DNA from: Diploscapter coronatus
Lineage: Eukaryota; Nematoda; Chromadorea; Rhabditida; Rhabditidae
Direction of reading: 5' to 3'
NCBI GenBank assembly: GCA_964036155.1
Contig: OZ038422.1
Span: 61,837,201 to 61,901,200 of the forward strand
Length of the DNA stretch: 64,000 nucleotides
Made by a program: the position numbers and the translations under genes. The notes beneath the pieces are model-generated. The model saw only the letters and a program-made list of their open reading frames with translations. It was not told the origin of the DNA and made no database searches. Below are positions 36,243-49,364 of the stretch, in pieces (position 1 is the stretch's first letter; each line of letters starts with the position of its first letter).

Positions 36243-39200
36243 TTATCCAATCTTAAAAACTCTATTTATAGGCACAACGGAGGTGAGGTTTCTTCTGATC
36301 GTGACTATATTTCTCTTTATTGAATCATCATTCGAATTAATTAGACCAAGTTTGATAAATATGTTAACCAAGGCTTTTTGATATGGTCGAGTAAGAGTAA
36401 TCAATAATGAAGTTGCAATTATTGAATGAAATGAAAACATTAATTCAACTATAGACATCATATCTTAATTTTCCATTAAATTATTTTAAATTATAAAATT
36501 TCGTTTTACAAAGAATCGTTCCTCTGGTAAAATATTCTGAGAAAATAAATAGTGTGATAAGAAAGAATATTGCCATGATGTATGTTAATGACGCCGCAAG
36601 AAACTGAAAATAATTTAAATAATGAAATGCTTTCGTTGATTTTCATGGCAATTTATAAATAAAAGAATAGCTACTTTTGACAAATTAGCGTTGATAAACG
36701 CATCTCTTCAACGTACTATTTCGCTCAAAATAGATACTCTCCATTATTTTTGAGATGATCCTTGCCTATGTCTAGCGAAAAATGTGCGTTGTGAATCCTT
36801 TCCGTCGACTCTTTCACTCTTTTCTACTATCACCCTCTCATTTTCACGCTATTTTCAACCGCGATTCTCACCAGTCAATGTCTTTACACTTCTTGCTAGG
36901 CACGGTTCATCTCATAGATAGTCGAGAGTGCTATTTGGTGGCGACTTTTAAAAAATTAACGTTTTCTATTTCTAACCTGAGCAAACATCGACAAAATTGC
37001 ATTTCGCTGAGCGTCGATGGTTCTCTGTGAGAGATGGGTAGAATTTTTCGAATTTGGTGCTATAATCATACAAGTGTGAACAATCCCAATGCTGCATAAT
37101 ATAAATAATCCACAAATAGTTAGGTTAGCAATTAGCACCATTAATTTGAAATATGGCTAAATTTCAAAAATTTAGGTGCTTTTTTAATATTTATCAGATA
37201 TAAATTATTATTGGATTCATGTGCTGAAATTTATTTAGAAATGTTGAGTGTTGAATTAAATTATTAATGTATATAAAATAAAGTTGCTCATATAACTTAC
37301 TATCACTTCAAAATTGTATATTGCGACGTTTGGGACATTGACTAAACAAGTTGCATCCGGATAATACTGAAATTATTGTCTTATTGTTACTGTTGAGCAG
37401 TGATGAAAATTTCGCACACGATGGTGTGTTGGGCATACGAATATTTTAAACAGGGAAGCGATAGAGAAATAGCTTGGAAAGATTTGCAGCTCCTCGCGGG
37501 AAAAAGAAAAGAGCACCGTATATCGTGTGCAAAATTGTGTGAATATTTGAGTCATGTTGTGTTAACAATTTCTTATTGTTTTTAAGTGATAACAATAATG
37601 TTGCATACTCTTTCCAACTCACTTTCGCACGAGCTCCCATCTTTCTTTCCTCTCGCACATCCCTTCTTCCATTTTTGTCATCTCTTCCCTCTCCGCGGAG
37701 GTGCATACTATTTCCCGAAGGTTGAGACTAAGAGAGGAGATATGCCAAATGTTTGCAACATTCATGTTGTGACGTGGAATCAATATTTTATAAACACTTG
37801 CCTGATTGAGATACATCACGAGATCGTCTCCAGCTAACTTTAAGAAACATGAAAATACGATGCAGAATCCTATAAGTCCACATACTAGGCATATTAAGAG
37901 TAACTTTACACAAGCTTCGGGGAATATGAATATCTGCAATTTTAAAATTTCATAATCAGAAAGGAAGAACAGTTTAAACTACACAATCCGATCTGCATAG
38001 CTTTTTATGCCGATAATAAAATGTGAAGATAATTATTGCCAAATTCCAGAAATGTAATGCGACCATTGGTTCCTGAAATACTTTTCAGGGGTGTACGGAA
38101 TTCGTACTCGGAATTCCGCACACCCTAATACTTTTCATTGTTACGAAAATGATAGATTGCAGAGGATAGGGCAATGTGTATCCGCAAAGGGTAGAGGAAA
38201 AGGTAAGAGAGACAGACGCAGAGCATGAAAAAAGGTTTAATTAGCTAAGTTTGAGATAAATAAATTGGTATTCCATTGCCAGTCTCTTCAACTGTCTGAT
38301 TTTCGCCACACTTGTTTTACCACACACAATCTATCTGCCAGACATTTTCAGGGGAAGGTTCTCTCCGAAGTTTCCCAGGAGAACAGAACTGAGAAATACG
38401 CGGGAACTATGGTTCCCTCGACTTTTTCTCAGTTTTTCCACCAGGAAACTTCAGAGGAAAGTTGGGAGAAACTTTCCTCTCGCTTTTCCAGTCGAAAGAA
38501 CATTTCTGAGTATGGAATAGGGGAGGACAGTTCAAAAGGAGGAAGCTTTAATTAGAAGTTCCACAGGTAATACAATAAAATATATATTTGAATTCTTCGA
38601 AAATAACTAAAAAAAGAAGAACACGATTTTGTACACTTACCGTGATAAACTTCGCTGGTATTAATGATCCTTGCAAGCCATTAGTTTGAAGTCCGAATAC
38701 TAAAATTGAATTTTAACCCCTAATTAAATTAATTCATATATCAAAACAAGAATTACTAATTATTATATATGTACTGTAAAAAGTTGATCAATTGTGATCA
38801 AATATATGGCATGACATTTTATACTCCGAAATTGGTGCGATGTTTACAACAAATACATAATTTCAATGAGTTATGTAAGTATTTCTACACCAAAATGAAA
38901 ACTGTTCGTTACATAATTTGCGCATTCATCAAACTTGTGTATCAATTATTAAGAGCGCGTTCAGACTTTGAGATGCTTAGACAAGGGGTGACTAGTTGAC
39001 AAAAGTGTTGTCTTTTCGATGGGTTTTTGGTGGTATCTGACCACACTACCTGAAAATGACGATTTAGGATTTTGTCCGTGGTTATGCACATTTACTGGTG
39101 CTACTGGTCACCCCCTCTCATTAGCTAGATGATTTTCTTACAGACTCTGTTCCTAAATCTCATTTTGATCGTTCTTTGACAAAATTGATTACTTGGAAAT

Positions 39201-39424
39201 AAAAAGACGAAATTGCCTAATAGATTTATCGATATATCGGCGAGTGTTGTGCATATTTGTACTGCCAAAATAAAATATTTATAGTCCTTCATAGTATTTG
39301 GCGATTTCGTCAAGATTAATGTGATAGATATTGCAGACAAAATCAATGATATGAATCCACACGTCCTTTGCATCGGAAATAACCAGGGCCATGTTTCGAT
39401 TGGGAAGTTGGAATTATCACACAT
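36243..39424 (-). CDS. Nematode chemoreceptor GPCR, sri/srh-type
   Basis: Seven-transmembrane chemosensory receptor of the nematode str superfamily, expected in sensory cilia (family knowledge). Exons: 39193-39424, 38641-38699, 37983-38072, 37802-37933, 37301-37366, 36977-37156, 36510-36603, 36243-36463; 357 residues, all phases consistent. Helix 1 (GFISLILSAISITLILTKSP) then MKDYKYFILAVQICTTLADI, the LFP near the end of helix 2, ALHFWNLAIIIFTFYYRH in helix 3, SQRTIDAQRNAILSMFAQ before helix 6, and the C-terminal SIIATSLLITLTRPYQKALV all match sri/srh layout. The donor at 37801 is GC (gcaagt). No disruption seen, so it is probably functional. Exact subfamily and ligand cannot be told. Confidence 0.85.
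38087..38126. mobile_element. 40-bp palindromic insertion with target duplication
   Basis: AGGGGTGTACGGAATTC and its near-complement GGAATTCCGCACACCCT are flanked by the direct repeat AATACTTTTC (38077-38086 and 38127-38136). It looks like the extreme remnant of a terminal-inverted-repeat transposon. It lies only a few bases from the acceptor of receptor exon 37983-38072. Confidence 0.65.
38345..38470. repeat. Imperfect inverted repeat in receptor intron
   Basis: TCCGAAGTTTCCCAGG..AACTGAGAAA at about 38367-38395 is complemented by TTTCTCAGTTTTTCCACCAG and GAAACTTCAGAGGA at about 38425-38462. The open frame across it (38265-38555, plus strand) is a by-product. Confidence 0.45.
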
Positions 39425-42294
39425 CTCAAGCTACTTTAGAAACAGTCTAAAATACACATAAGATATTTTAATTTCAAATTATGACGAATTAAACACATAT
39501 CGATAAAATTATCATTCAGAAAATGAATACCATACTTGAGAATGTGCTCCGTTAAGCTCTATCCTTTGCACTAACATTTAAAATATTTTTCGAAATTCGT
39601 GAATTACTAATCATGAGAAGGAAAGTTCAAGATAATAGCTTTAAACAAAGTTGGCGCTTTCGGTGTTAATTAAAATTTTTCAGACAATAATGCTAACAGA
39701 TGGTTTCTTAGGAAAGACCAAAACGAAATTCAGATTCCAAATTGTAGCTGTTGCGTGAGTTACTAAGAATCAATTAGCAACGTAAGCAAAATCTTTCCGT
39801 TCAATGTTCATAATTTTATTATATTATAAATATTAATTTGTTTCAACTTTTGTAGCTATTTTTGAAATAACTGATTGCATATATATGCATGTTATTGCGT
39901 TCCAAACGTGAATATCGATGCTTAATGCTTTATACAAACATGTTTTTTGTTTTTGAAAATCCACAATTAATTGAACAATATTTATAATTGAATCAATTCA
40001 AAATTTTCGAATGCTATGTAATGGAGTAGCGGTATGGTCGAATATCAAACTCAGAATTATCGCACATTTTAGATTCAAAAATTCGAAACCTAAATTTAAA
40101 CAAAAAAAAATTATAAAAGTCAACATAATCCTATAAAATTGTAATTTCAATGCAAACTTTACCTAATCATTATTTTTTTTTTAAAATTATCACGTCAAAG
40201 AGAATATATGGAATTATGAAAAAATATATAAAGATTATAGAATACTCTAATAAGCTATAATATAAAAAAAAAAAAAAATTGAAAATCCTAAAGATTTTTG
40301 ATAGTTTAAAATCGTACGATCACAAAAACGTATGCCTTAAAGAATTCCAATTATAGTAGCACAAATGTCTGCACTTTATTAATTTCGAATTTTAGGCAAT
40401 AAAACTAAACAGATGTTTGAAGGAGAAAAGTGCAGAGCGTTATTTAAGTTATTCAAATTTCGAATGCTACAAGCTTCTCGAAGTTACTAAAACACAAAAT
40501 CAAAGTAAGGGTCTTATCTCTAAATGCTCTATGCTTTCTGAGGATTTAACATTTAATAATCTCAGGTTGTTTCAGACTTCAAAATTGATTCAGTGGGTGT
40601 TTGAAACCTCACCTTTTCAAACGTAATAGAAATTTTGAGAACCGAATGCATACAAAATTCGAACGTAAATGACAATTTCCAAATCTAGTTTTTCTTCTAT
40701 TTGCATAATCAGAAATTTCAAGCTAGGTTAGCGTTTATCAAAAACTCTTGAAAATTTGATAATTTTATAGCCAAATGAGTGACGTCTTGATTTTTTTTTT
40801 TTTGCATACAGTCACTTTATCAGAATTACCATCTATTTAGATTGGGTTTTTGAGACGTTTTGGTTTGAAAGGTACTTCCTTCCCAAATTTTTGGTTTCGA
40901 ACACTACGTTTCTACCACAAACGTATTTTTGCAAAGAGGCGAAGATTGGGGACCCTAGACATAGTTTAGTGCATGACATAGTTTAAAATTACTTAATGAT
41001 AACACAACAAGTGATAAATATATTATTAAAAAATTGAGTGTTAGTAAAATACATGCACATTTGTGTCGATATTTTTGCCTTGTGAACTATAAAATAAAAA
41101 TTCTACACTATGATTTCCCGTCGCTATAAATTTTATTTATTCTCTCAAAAATGATTATAAATGCGATGTATGTGTGTGTGCCATTGACGATGGTAAATGG
41201 ATGATAATCAACAGAATTGGTGGTTTATTCGTTGGATCTTTTCAAAATATGATGTTATATTGTAATGGGCTGAGAAAGATGTATGATGAAGAAGAATTTG
41301 AACAATCATAAAATCGATTATTATTATTACAAAAATGATATAAGCAAACAAGAGAAAAAATAGGGATGGTATGAGGAACGAGAAGGGGGGATTGATCTTA
41401 TTTTTGATGTTACATTTTGGGCGCTGTTTGTTGGTGTCTTGAAACGGTCTTATTTTGCTGCTGCTGCTTTGGTGTCATTTCAAGTGTGCCAATTTGCGGA
41501 TGGTAGATCTCAGTGGGAAATACGAAAGAAAAAAAGCTGGCTGAAGACGTTTTCTGATGAAATCGAAACACTTCTGATCTACAAGAATCGTCGGCATTCC
41601 CGGAAAAAAGGTGGCGATTTTTGTCAAGATTTTGAACCCGGGAAACGACTTTGACTACAATCGTGAAAAATGGTTCGGCAGTAGTTTTGGAGATTCAGAA
41701 CATGTTGCTAGAAAATAATCGACGAGCAAAGTAAAACTCTCTCTATAAAACAAGTAAGCGTTATATTTGGGTTTAGAAAAAGAATAGACTAAAGACACAA
41801 AATTCACATACGAAGGAGAAATCGACATAGAAAGGATCGAGTTTAGAAATCAATTTGATGATAATAGCCGGGGAATTTTCGTGGACTTGAAAAATTGGAT
41901 AGGTCAAAAATGGATTGCTAGAGTTTGGCGATATACACTACTCTAAATCAAGCGTAGAGAAGCTAAAGTGTTGCTAGAATTAGGGTAATTTTAGGCGTCA
42001 GACGAAAAATTCCGTGGGAAGGCGGCTATTCGAACCACATATCGTTGTTACATGAAGATGAAACATGTATGTAAAGGGGGGTAGGACTCGAATATAGAAT
42101 GTGTGAAAGTGTGCGTAAAATATCGATAATTATATTTGAAAATGAAAAAAAAAAAAAAACAATTAGAAATAAAATCCGCTTGGGGGGAAACGGGACGTCG
42201 AAAGGAGGGGTCCTGTATCCCGAACAAACGGTGATGTTGTTGCCAATGTTGACGATGGTTGTCCTGCTGGACACTCGTCAGGGGCCGACCGAAT
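39425..42294. other. Intergenic, AT-rich
   Basis: About 2.9 kb with no exon chain I can support. It contains A- and T-runs (about 40263, 40790) and scattered short frames without coding character. Confidence 0.45.
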
Positions 42295-44911
42295 TTAGTC
42301 ATTATCGGGGAATGGACCTGCCAAAACCTTCTTCACGAAATCTAAAAGTTAAAGTTTAGAAAAGAAGCATTCAGCATTATCTATCATCTTCGTGTAAAGA
42401 AGTTGTATCTCAGAAAAAGTAACCATTTTCTTCAAGACACGGCAGAAATTTAGCTATCTTGGAAGAAACGCTAAAGAGATGAGTAATCAATTGCGCTTCT
42501 TTCACAATGGAAGAACCATTCTTTAATTTTATTTCTAAGATACAGGTTGATTAGATGAGGCAAATTTATTGACCTTCGTATTTGACGAAACCCTCGCCGT
42601 CCTCGACGCCCTTGAGCAGCTCGTCGACCTCGTCGGCCGTGAGGCGCTCGCCCAACGCCAACAGCACGTGTCTCAGCTCAGCAGCCAAAATTTTGCCGAC
42701 CTGCAAGGAAATCGTGATCGATTCTCAATATATCATCAATCAACAATTCATGATTCGAATAATATGTAGCTGGTTTAGATTTTGAGTTCAGGATGACTAA
42801 ATTCATGTCTCAAACATTAATGACTGAAAGTGTATTGGAGAAAGTAAAATCCTCACCTCATCCTTATCGAAGACCTTCAGGCCCTCAACAAAGTCGGCGT
42901 ATGTTCCTTGTTCCTGCAATCATTTAAATCAATTTCATTCCATCTAAGTTTATGACGTCACATTTTCAACCCATTAAGTAGTCTGTCAATTGCAAGACAT
43001 AATGACACTATTCAGTACCTATACTACAAGGACTGATGATGATCTATGCATAAGAGTATGTCATAGTGTCTTACAATCACTGCTATCACTTATGCATTGT
43101 TGTATAATTATCGATTGATGCTTTGGGACTTTCAGCTTGAATCTTTTTCTGTTTCTCTCTAACTTCTAGCCGATATCGCCTGTGAGCTGAATGGCATTTG
43201 CCATTTCTCTTTGCCAGAGAGAAAGAGCTGCTGCGCTCTTTCAATAGCTTTACAACGAGACGACTTGTGTCGAGTGAGTGTGGCAGAGAAAAATGTGCAC
43301 ATCAACCAAGCACAGCGCTACGGCGCGAGCGCAGGCGGGCCGCTCTTCCAGGAGAACGAGAGAGCAATCGAGAGAAGCAGAATCACGCAAGGCAGAGAGC
43401 GATAAGAAGAGATATCTCAACAATATCGATCCGATCCAAGCTCGAATCCTCTCTAGCTTTACGCAAAAGATACCTCAGATCCGAGCAGAAGGCGAGAAAA
43501 AACATGATATGCGAAGGATAAGAAGGATCGAATTTTGCCAATAGAATGAATAGAAAGAGATCATTCAGGACTAACAATTGAATTTAATGAATTGACACAC
43601 ACTACTCTGAAGAAGCTTCTTGATCAAGGAATTAAGTCCTTGGTCGAAGAGTTATGAAGAGTTAGTGGAAGAATGATATCGGAAGTAATTATTAGCTTGA
43701 CGCAGCGAGTTTCTTGCATATGAATTGAGTAATATTAGGCAATTTTAGTATTTTTGCTGTATGGTGAAAATAGCTTGCGTATTTTTAGTCAATCATTTGC
43801 TTACTCCACTTGTCATCCTAGAAGAATCGAATCAATCTTGCGCGCGGGGTTCTGGATTTCGCTTTGCGGAGTGATTTGCCTAAGCTTTGCCAGCCTTTCT
43901 GCTTTCAAGTGGTACTGTTTACTCAAAATCATATTCGCTTTAGCTACTCTCTCAAGAAGCGCAATTCACCTACAGAGTGATAAGTAGTTTCGAGAAAATG
44001 AGCGTAGGGAAAAATGCTGAACGCAAGAAAAAAAATCAAGCCGAATAAAAATATTTTAAAGTGTGTAAAGCAATAAAATTAATTTAAAAATCGATAGATT
44101 CAAAATATGAACCTTCTCTTTGGAGAGTTGCTCGTAAATGGGCAGCCACTCCTCAAAAGTGATCCTCTTCTCGCCCTTACGTTTGAATTCCTGACCAGAC
44201 GCCTAAAAATTTGTTCTTAACATTTTTTTGCAAGAAAATATAAAGTCGACTGTAATTTGGTGATGAGATGAAAATTTTTACAGAAAAATATAGTGAAAGT
44301 TGATGGAATAATGAGTTTTTGGCAAAAAATGTGGAATGTCGATCTAGTCAGCTGAGCCATGACAGCACCTTGACGACCATGGCGTTGGTGGGCTTGAGTC
44401 CCGCGGCGCGGACGACATCGCCGATTTGAGTGCCGTCGATCTTACCGTCCAACTCCTCATCATAAAGGTTGAAAATTTCCTTCAGCTGATCTAAAAATGA
44501 AAAATCAATAGTTGATCAAATTTTCAAGGTTAATTTTAAATTGAATTCAAGTTGGCCTGGGACGTTAAATTTCTAGGTTAAGTTTGATAGAGGTCATGAT
44601 TTTAAACCATAAGTGAAAAATCGATAGTCAAACTCGGATCGATCGATATTTTGGGAACGCGCGTATTCCAATCGAATTTACGACAAGTCAACTCCGAAAA
44701 TTCGAATTTGAAACTGTAAATCGAAAAATCAAAGTCATAGGCGAATAATCGGTGTGTACCGCCCGAGATGGCGGGAATAAGTTTGTCGGTGGGATTGATG
44801 AAAATCCATGGACAAATGCCGTAAATTGACGAAATACGCGATGTTTTGTGAGGCTGTTACTGTAAACAGTTACGGTATGTGCGGTAAAGTTGACCTACCC
44901 TGAGACGGCAT
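42295..44911 (-). CDS. mlc-3: Essential myosin light chain
   Basis: EF-hand light chain that binds the myosin lever arm in muscle. Exons: 44899-44911, 44369-44490, 44113-44202, 42857-42913, 42574-42700, 42295-42341; 151 residues. It starts [20 protein letters not shown], continues [19 protein letters not shown] and [17 protein letters not shown], and ends [15 protein letters not shown]. Length and order fit C. elegans MLC-3. If the donor at 42573 (gtcaat) is not used, the protein ends two residues later (YEGQ, stop 42566). Intron 42914-44112 is 1.2 kb and purine-rich. The ATG lies 8 nt after a possible trans-splice acceptor (ctgacag). Confidence 0.93.
42565..42570 (-). terminator. Poly(A) signal overlapping alternative mlc-3 stop
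   Basis: AATAAA on the minus strand shares bases with the TAA at 42568-42566 that ends the read-through form. It could set the 3' end of a shorter mRNA. Confidence 0.4.
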
Positions 44912-45048
44912 GACTAGTCTGTCAGCGGGTGAGACTACGAGAGTGCCTCGGTGTGCAGCGGTAGGCAAAAGGCGAGAGGAGGGCTAGAGAGAGCGAGGGA
45001 CGACGGCCTGAAACGACGAGTTGCAGGCGTCAAAGATACCGAAATCCG

Positions 45049-45245
45049 ACGAAATAGTCCTGGATTCGGGAGAGCAGAGAAACAAAAGGCACGTAGTGTG
45101 GCGGAGAGAGCAGGTAAGAAAGGCAAAAATCGAAGAAGCTCAAGATCGACGAGATAGATCTGATTCGAAGAGACAAAAGAAACAGATGACACGTAGTGTA
45201 GGAGAGAGAATGTGTCAGAGAGGCAGAAGCTCGCAGAGATAGCGG
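45049..45245. repeat. Two-copy tandem repeat, ~100-bp period
   Basis: GACGAAATAGTCCTGGATTC..GGCACGTAGTGTGGCGGAGA is followed by GACGAGATAGATCTGATTCG..GACACGTAGTGTAGGAGAGA. The copies are diverged but align along their length. It lies 140-330 bp upstream of mlc-3. Confidence 0.55.
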
Positions 45246-48200
45246 ATAGAGCCATACGCCCCACGGGGGCGGATATTTTTAGGCGCCTCAAGCAATGTAA
45301 TGGCTGGAAAATAGTTCGACTAAATGATAGAGCACAGGGAGAAAGGTTGGCTAGAGACTGGGGGAAAATCAGAGTGCGGAAAGGATGCAGACGTCTACCG
45401 TAGTCGAATTCGTCTGGCACTCTTAACTCTAAGCATTCTCAGTGGTATTTCACTCTACTCGATATTTCTCGGTGATATCTCTGATTCTTTGCTAGCTGAG
45501 TTTCTCAGACCCCCTTCCAATGGCAAGCTGAGGGCGGCTGTGTGGCATCGGCAGCCCTGTTTGCCTAGCCCTCTCAACGGCGCAGAGCAGCGCACTTTCT
45601 TCCGAGAGCTTCAAGCCCGCAAAATTCAAGCATTTGTGAATCAAACGTCGCACGGGGATAAAGATAGAGTCATTTCGAGTAGATGGAGAAAGGTTAAATG
45701 GTAAGACTGTAGGAAGAAAAAGTCGAATTTTTCAACAAAAAAAAATATAGAAAAACAACAGTTATATATATATATATATTGAAAAGCGTAAAAGATAATG
45801 AACAATCATGGTATATTGAACATAAAAATACTTTTAAGAGAATAGTGCAATGTGAAAATATACAAGTAGGAAGTAGAATATATCGCAAAAATGCTAGTGG
45901 CTCAAAGAATAGGCAAAACCCGATTGCGTCATCGTTCGTCAAAAGGCGCGATTTCGGTGAAAATCGAATATCGGCTCAAAGGGCGTTTCGGATTCGAGAT
46001 TTGAGCGGAGTTGCAAGCTGAAAAGCCAGGGCACCGCCCATTCGGCAAGAGCGAGCGCTCAGATGTCAGCGAGCTTTTTGAAACGCTGAGCAAAAATACG
46101 CCATGGAATCCAGTGAATACACGAAAACACAAAATAGCATACTATACCTTGAATACCATAGCTTATTGCTAGAAACTCAATTATTCTCATAATCTAATGA
46201 ATTATCTTATGATAATGCAAACTGAGATCTCAGAACATTATCTAGGCTAGCCTGAAGATAAAGATCACGCAAAATCCGACAATTTTAGGCATTAAAATTA
46301 TAATTGAACAAAGAATATCAATATGTAAAAACAAAAAAGCCCCTGGTATCCATAGAACTGCGATAGAAAACGCAAAGCACCGTAATGCTTGTACCTATTG
46401 AATTCTCGAAATACCCTTAACCACACATTTCAATGCCAATGCCCTATCCCCATCGTTTTTACCTTTATCTGATTTTCATCTGTTTCACTTGCCAATGTAC
46501 TGCTCCTTGCCACTGCTGCAGTCGTTTTCCTTAATCCTTCGATTTCTCTGATCTCTCGATTTCCCCTCATCCTTTTGCGATTTTCGAATTCTTTCGTACC
46601 GTCTATTTCTTCGTCATTGTGTAACACGACACATGAGAGAGCGCGCTCGGGTGAGTTTGAGTTGGTTGGGGAGCTTCCTCAAAGATTTTTCCTCCTCGGT
46701 ATTTCTCCGTGGGTATTTCTTCTCTCGCCTCAGCCCTATTTCCTCTCCCAGAGTATTTTTCTTTTTACCTCTAAATTCTTCTCCTCAAGCCAAAGTGGCA
46801 AACGGAGAGATAAAAAGCTAACATCTATCACTGAAAACGCAGTAGCGCCAGCAGCAGCAGCAGCACAAAAATGCGAAGCGAATGCGAATTTTCCAGGGAT
46901 TCTCTCTACTCGCTTAGTGATAAGATAAGATAAGATAGACGCGCGTTTTTACCCGAATTCTAAGCAAATAGTAATCTCCTTCAATGAAGTGTAGGAGGGC
47001 TTAAGAGGAACTGTATATCAATTCGGTGATTTTTTATTAGAAAAAGGTTTATCGTCATTAGTGAAATGTGGAAAGGTAGATAAAAAAAATGGTCCTTGAC
47101 AGTAGAATTAACGTGAAAAAGACTTCCACAAGATGCCACAGAATATCATGAAAAAAACTCAACAAGCTACACTTAATAAGTGCCATTCTTCAGTAGGCTT
47201 TTTTCCAAATCTCAATTTCATTCTTTTCTTCCGATCATCAATTTTTGTTGTGCTTTAATTCTCCGTTTTGCTTGAAGGAAGAGAAGGGCACCTTGGAAAC
47301 TGGCTATCAGACAAATGTCAAATGTTCTTTTCCATTCTATCAGTTTCTTTTTCTCAGTTTATCTGACTTATCAACAATCATTCTCGGCTTTTCAACTTCC
47401 AATCAACTCAATGAAACAAATAAACTGGGGTTGGGATTGAAATGAAGTCGGATTAACTTCTGTCTTTGAATATTTCGAGACTTTAAACCTGAAGTTAACA
47501 CACATTCTAACTTAGAGAATACACAAAATAAACTTTCACTCTTCAGATAGAAACTATTGAAGTTGGTCTATCTCAACCTCTGACAGGCATGACGTCGCCT
47601 AACTTTCAAACCGTCTTAAATTGCAATGGATACATCGCCACAATTCCCCATTTCTAGTCCCTTCGGTGTTGTGAATCAATTACCAAATAAAGTCATTTCG
47701 TCTGATTAGCTTTGAATCTTTCCCAAAAGATTTTCTTGCGGCTGGTGACTTTCGCTTGGCATTCGTTTTTGCGGCGAATGGTTATGAAGCAACAGCAGCA
47801 GCAGCAGCAGCAGAGAAAGAAGAGACAGGTCTGACGATCGAGGCACGGTCCGCATTAAGTCCGCAGAGAATCCCCGATCAATCCGCACAGAACCCCCCAT
47901 TTTCCTCTTCGACGCGGTTATATCACCGGAACGCCTTTGGGGGAAACATCGTAAGATTTTAAGAGAGGAAGAGAATCCGACACGTCTCTAAATGGAGAAG
48001 CCTCATGCCAAAGCGAATAGCATCCGCGAAAACTAAAGAGAATTTTTACCTACTCCTTCAAGTGACATCGAGAAATTAAGGAATAGCATGGAATAGAGAA
48101 CCCTACTTAACCTCCCTAATGCTATTTCTTCGCTGTAATTATTTTTTCACATTGTAACCTTAACTCTCGCGCAATTTCCTCGAATCTTCCTAGATGTCAA

Positions 48201-48890
48201 GTACGCGGAATCATAATGTATGTACAGTTTAAGGAAATAGTTAGATGCAGCATTTTTCTAGAATGCCTTGGATTTTTCCGTTATGACCTTAGAACATTAG
48301 GAACCTAAAGAACCCAATCTTGCGTACTTAGGAAAATGGATGTAAACTTTCCCATCCGAACCAAGAACACTGAATTACTCAACCACCATAAGTGCGAATG
48401 CTTGAATAAGTAAGAGTGCGTGCTTCCTTTGTAAACGCGTAATTTCATTGTTACAAGTAAAAGCGATGAAGCGTTCATTTCGCTTAATCGAATAAAAATG
48501 TGTAAGTATCGAAATTTGACCGGTTTTTATATGAGGTAAATCGTTTTTGAGTCTCCTCAGCAATTTAAATATTCAATCGTAAAATTTTCGTGGAGACCAA
48601 CAATATATTAAAAATTCAAATCATAATGTTTTTTGCCAATAAAAATGCTGAAACATCGCGATTTCTTCCGACCAAAATCCTCCAAATCCAGAAAATTCGA
48701 TCCCAAAATGTAGCTTTAGTTTAAAGTTAGACCCGCCCTTGATCCTATTAGATGCTTCGTCGAAAAAATTGCGCCAGAGATAGACTTCTATGGTGACGTT
48801 AAGAGGAGAGGGCTTCTTACGTCTTCCGCAGGTTAGAGAGTGCGGTGAATCAAGAGAAATCAGACAGAAGTGAAAGAAAAAGTCGTACGA

Positions 48891-48900
48891 TATATAAAAG
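48891..48900 (+). promoter_or_regulatory. TATA box, probable collagen promoter
   Basis: TATATAAAAG, about 470 bp upstream of the collagen ATG. An acceptor (tttttcag, ending 49309) before the ATG implies a spliced or trans-spliced 5' leader. Confidence 0.5.
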
Positions 48901-49364
48901 GGGCGATGGGGGCAGAACCCCCTCCCCTATGGCATGTAGTTTCTCTCCTTCTTTCCTCATTTCATATGTCACATTCCTTTTACAGCGAATCCCATCTCAT
49001 TCGTATAAACAGTTTTTATTCTTATTAACCGACGAGAAGATATGCATCACCACCATTTATATCAGATTATGCTACGTAATAATATTAGCATTTCTCGTTA
49101 TTTTGATATTACGATCATCTGTTTCATCGTATCATTATTATAATTGGCTGATTCAAGAATTTAGACTGCGATCTTACCTTTGCCAGATCGTATTGTCCAT
49201 TCGAACCTGTCATTTTAGCCTTTGATATTGAATTCATATTGTAGTTTCCTTAAATGCTCGATAAAGTTTCTATAATTTTTTCCTACTGTCTCAGGATGTG
49301 ATTTTTCAGGTACCCCTCTCCAAGACCCGCTTCAGATCGGTGATCAATCCAAGAATTTTCAAAG

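Larger units (their letters stand above)
44912..49364. other. Divergent intergenic region, mlc-3 / collagen
   Basis: About 4.4 kb with no supported gene. The mlc-3 side is GAGA/CTCT-rich and holds a tandem duplication (45049-45245). A (TA)n run lies at 45762-45779 and a CAG run at 47792-47813. The collagen TATA box is at 48891. Confidence 0.5.

Noticed and set aside
43198..43544. Overlapping plus-strand frames inside the mlc-3 intron
   Set aside because: Purine-rich sequence with Arg/Glu/Ser bias in several frames at once; no splice support.
44935..45420. 161-codon open frame on the minus strand just upstream of mlc-3
   Set aside because: Low-complexity Ser/Leu/Pro product from a purine-rich tandem repeat. 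The opposite strand is open in three frames as well, and there is no domain and no start context.
46430..47962. Frames of 60-117 codons between mlc-3 and the collagen gene
   Set aside because: Low-complexity content (Ser/Phe, Ala runs from CAG repeats), no exon chain and no family motif.
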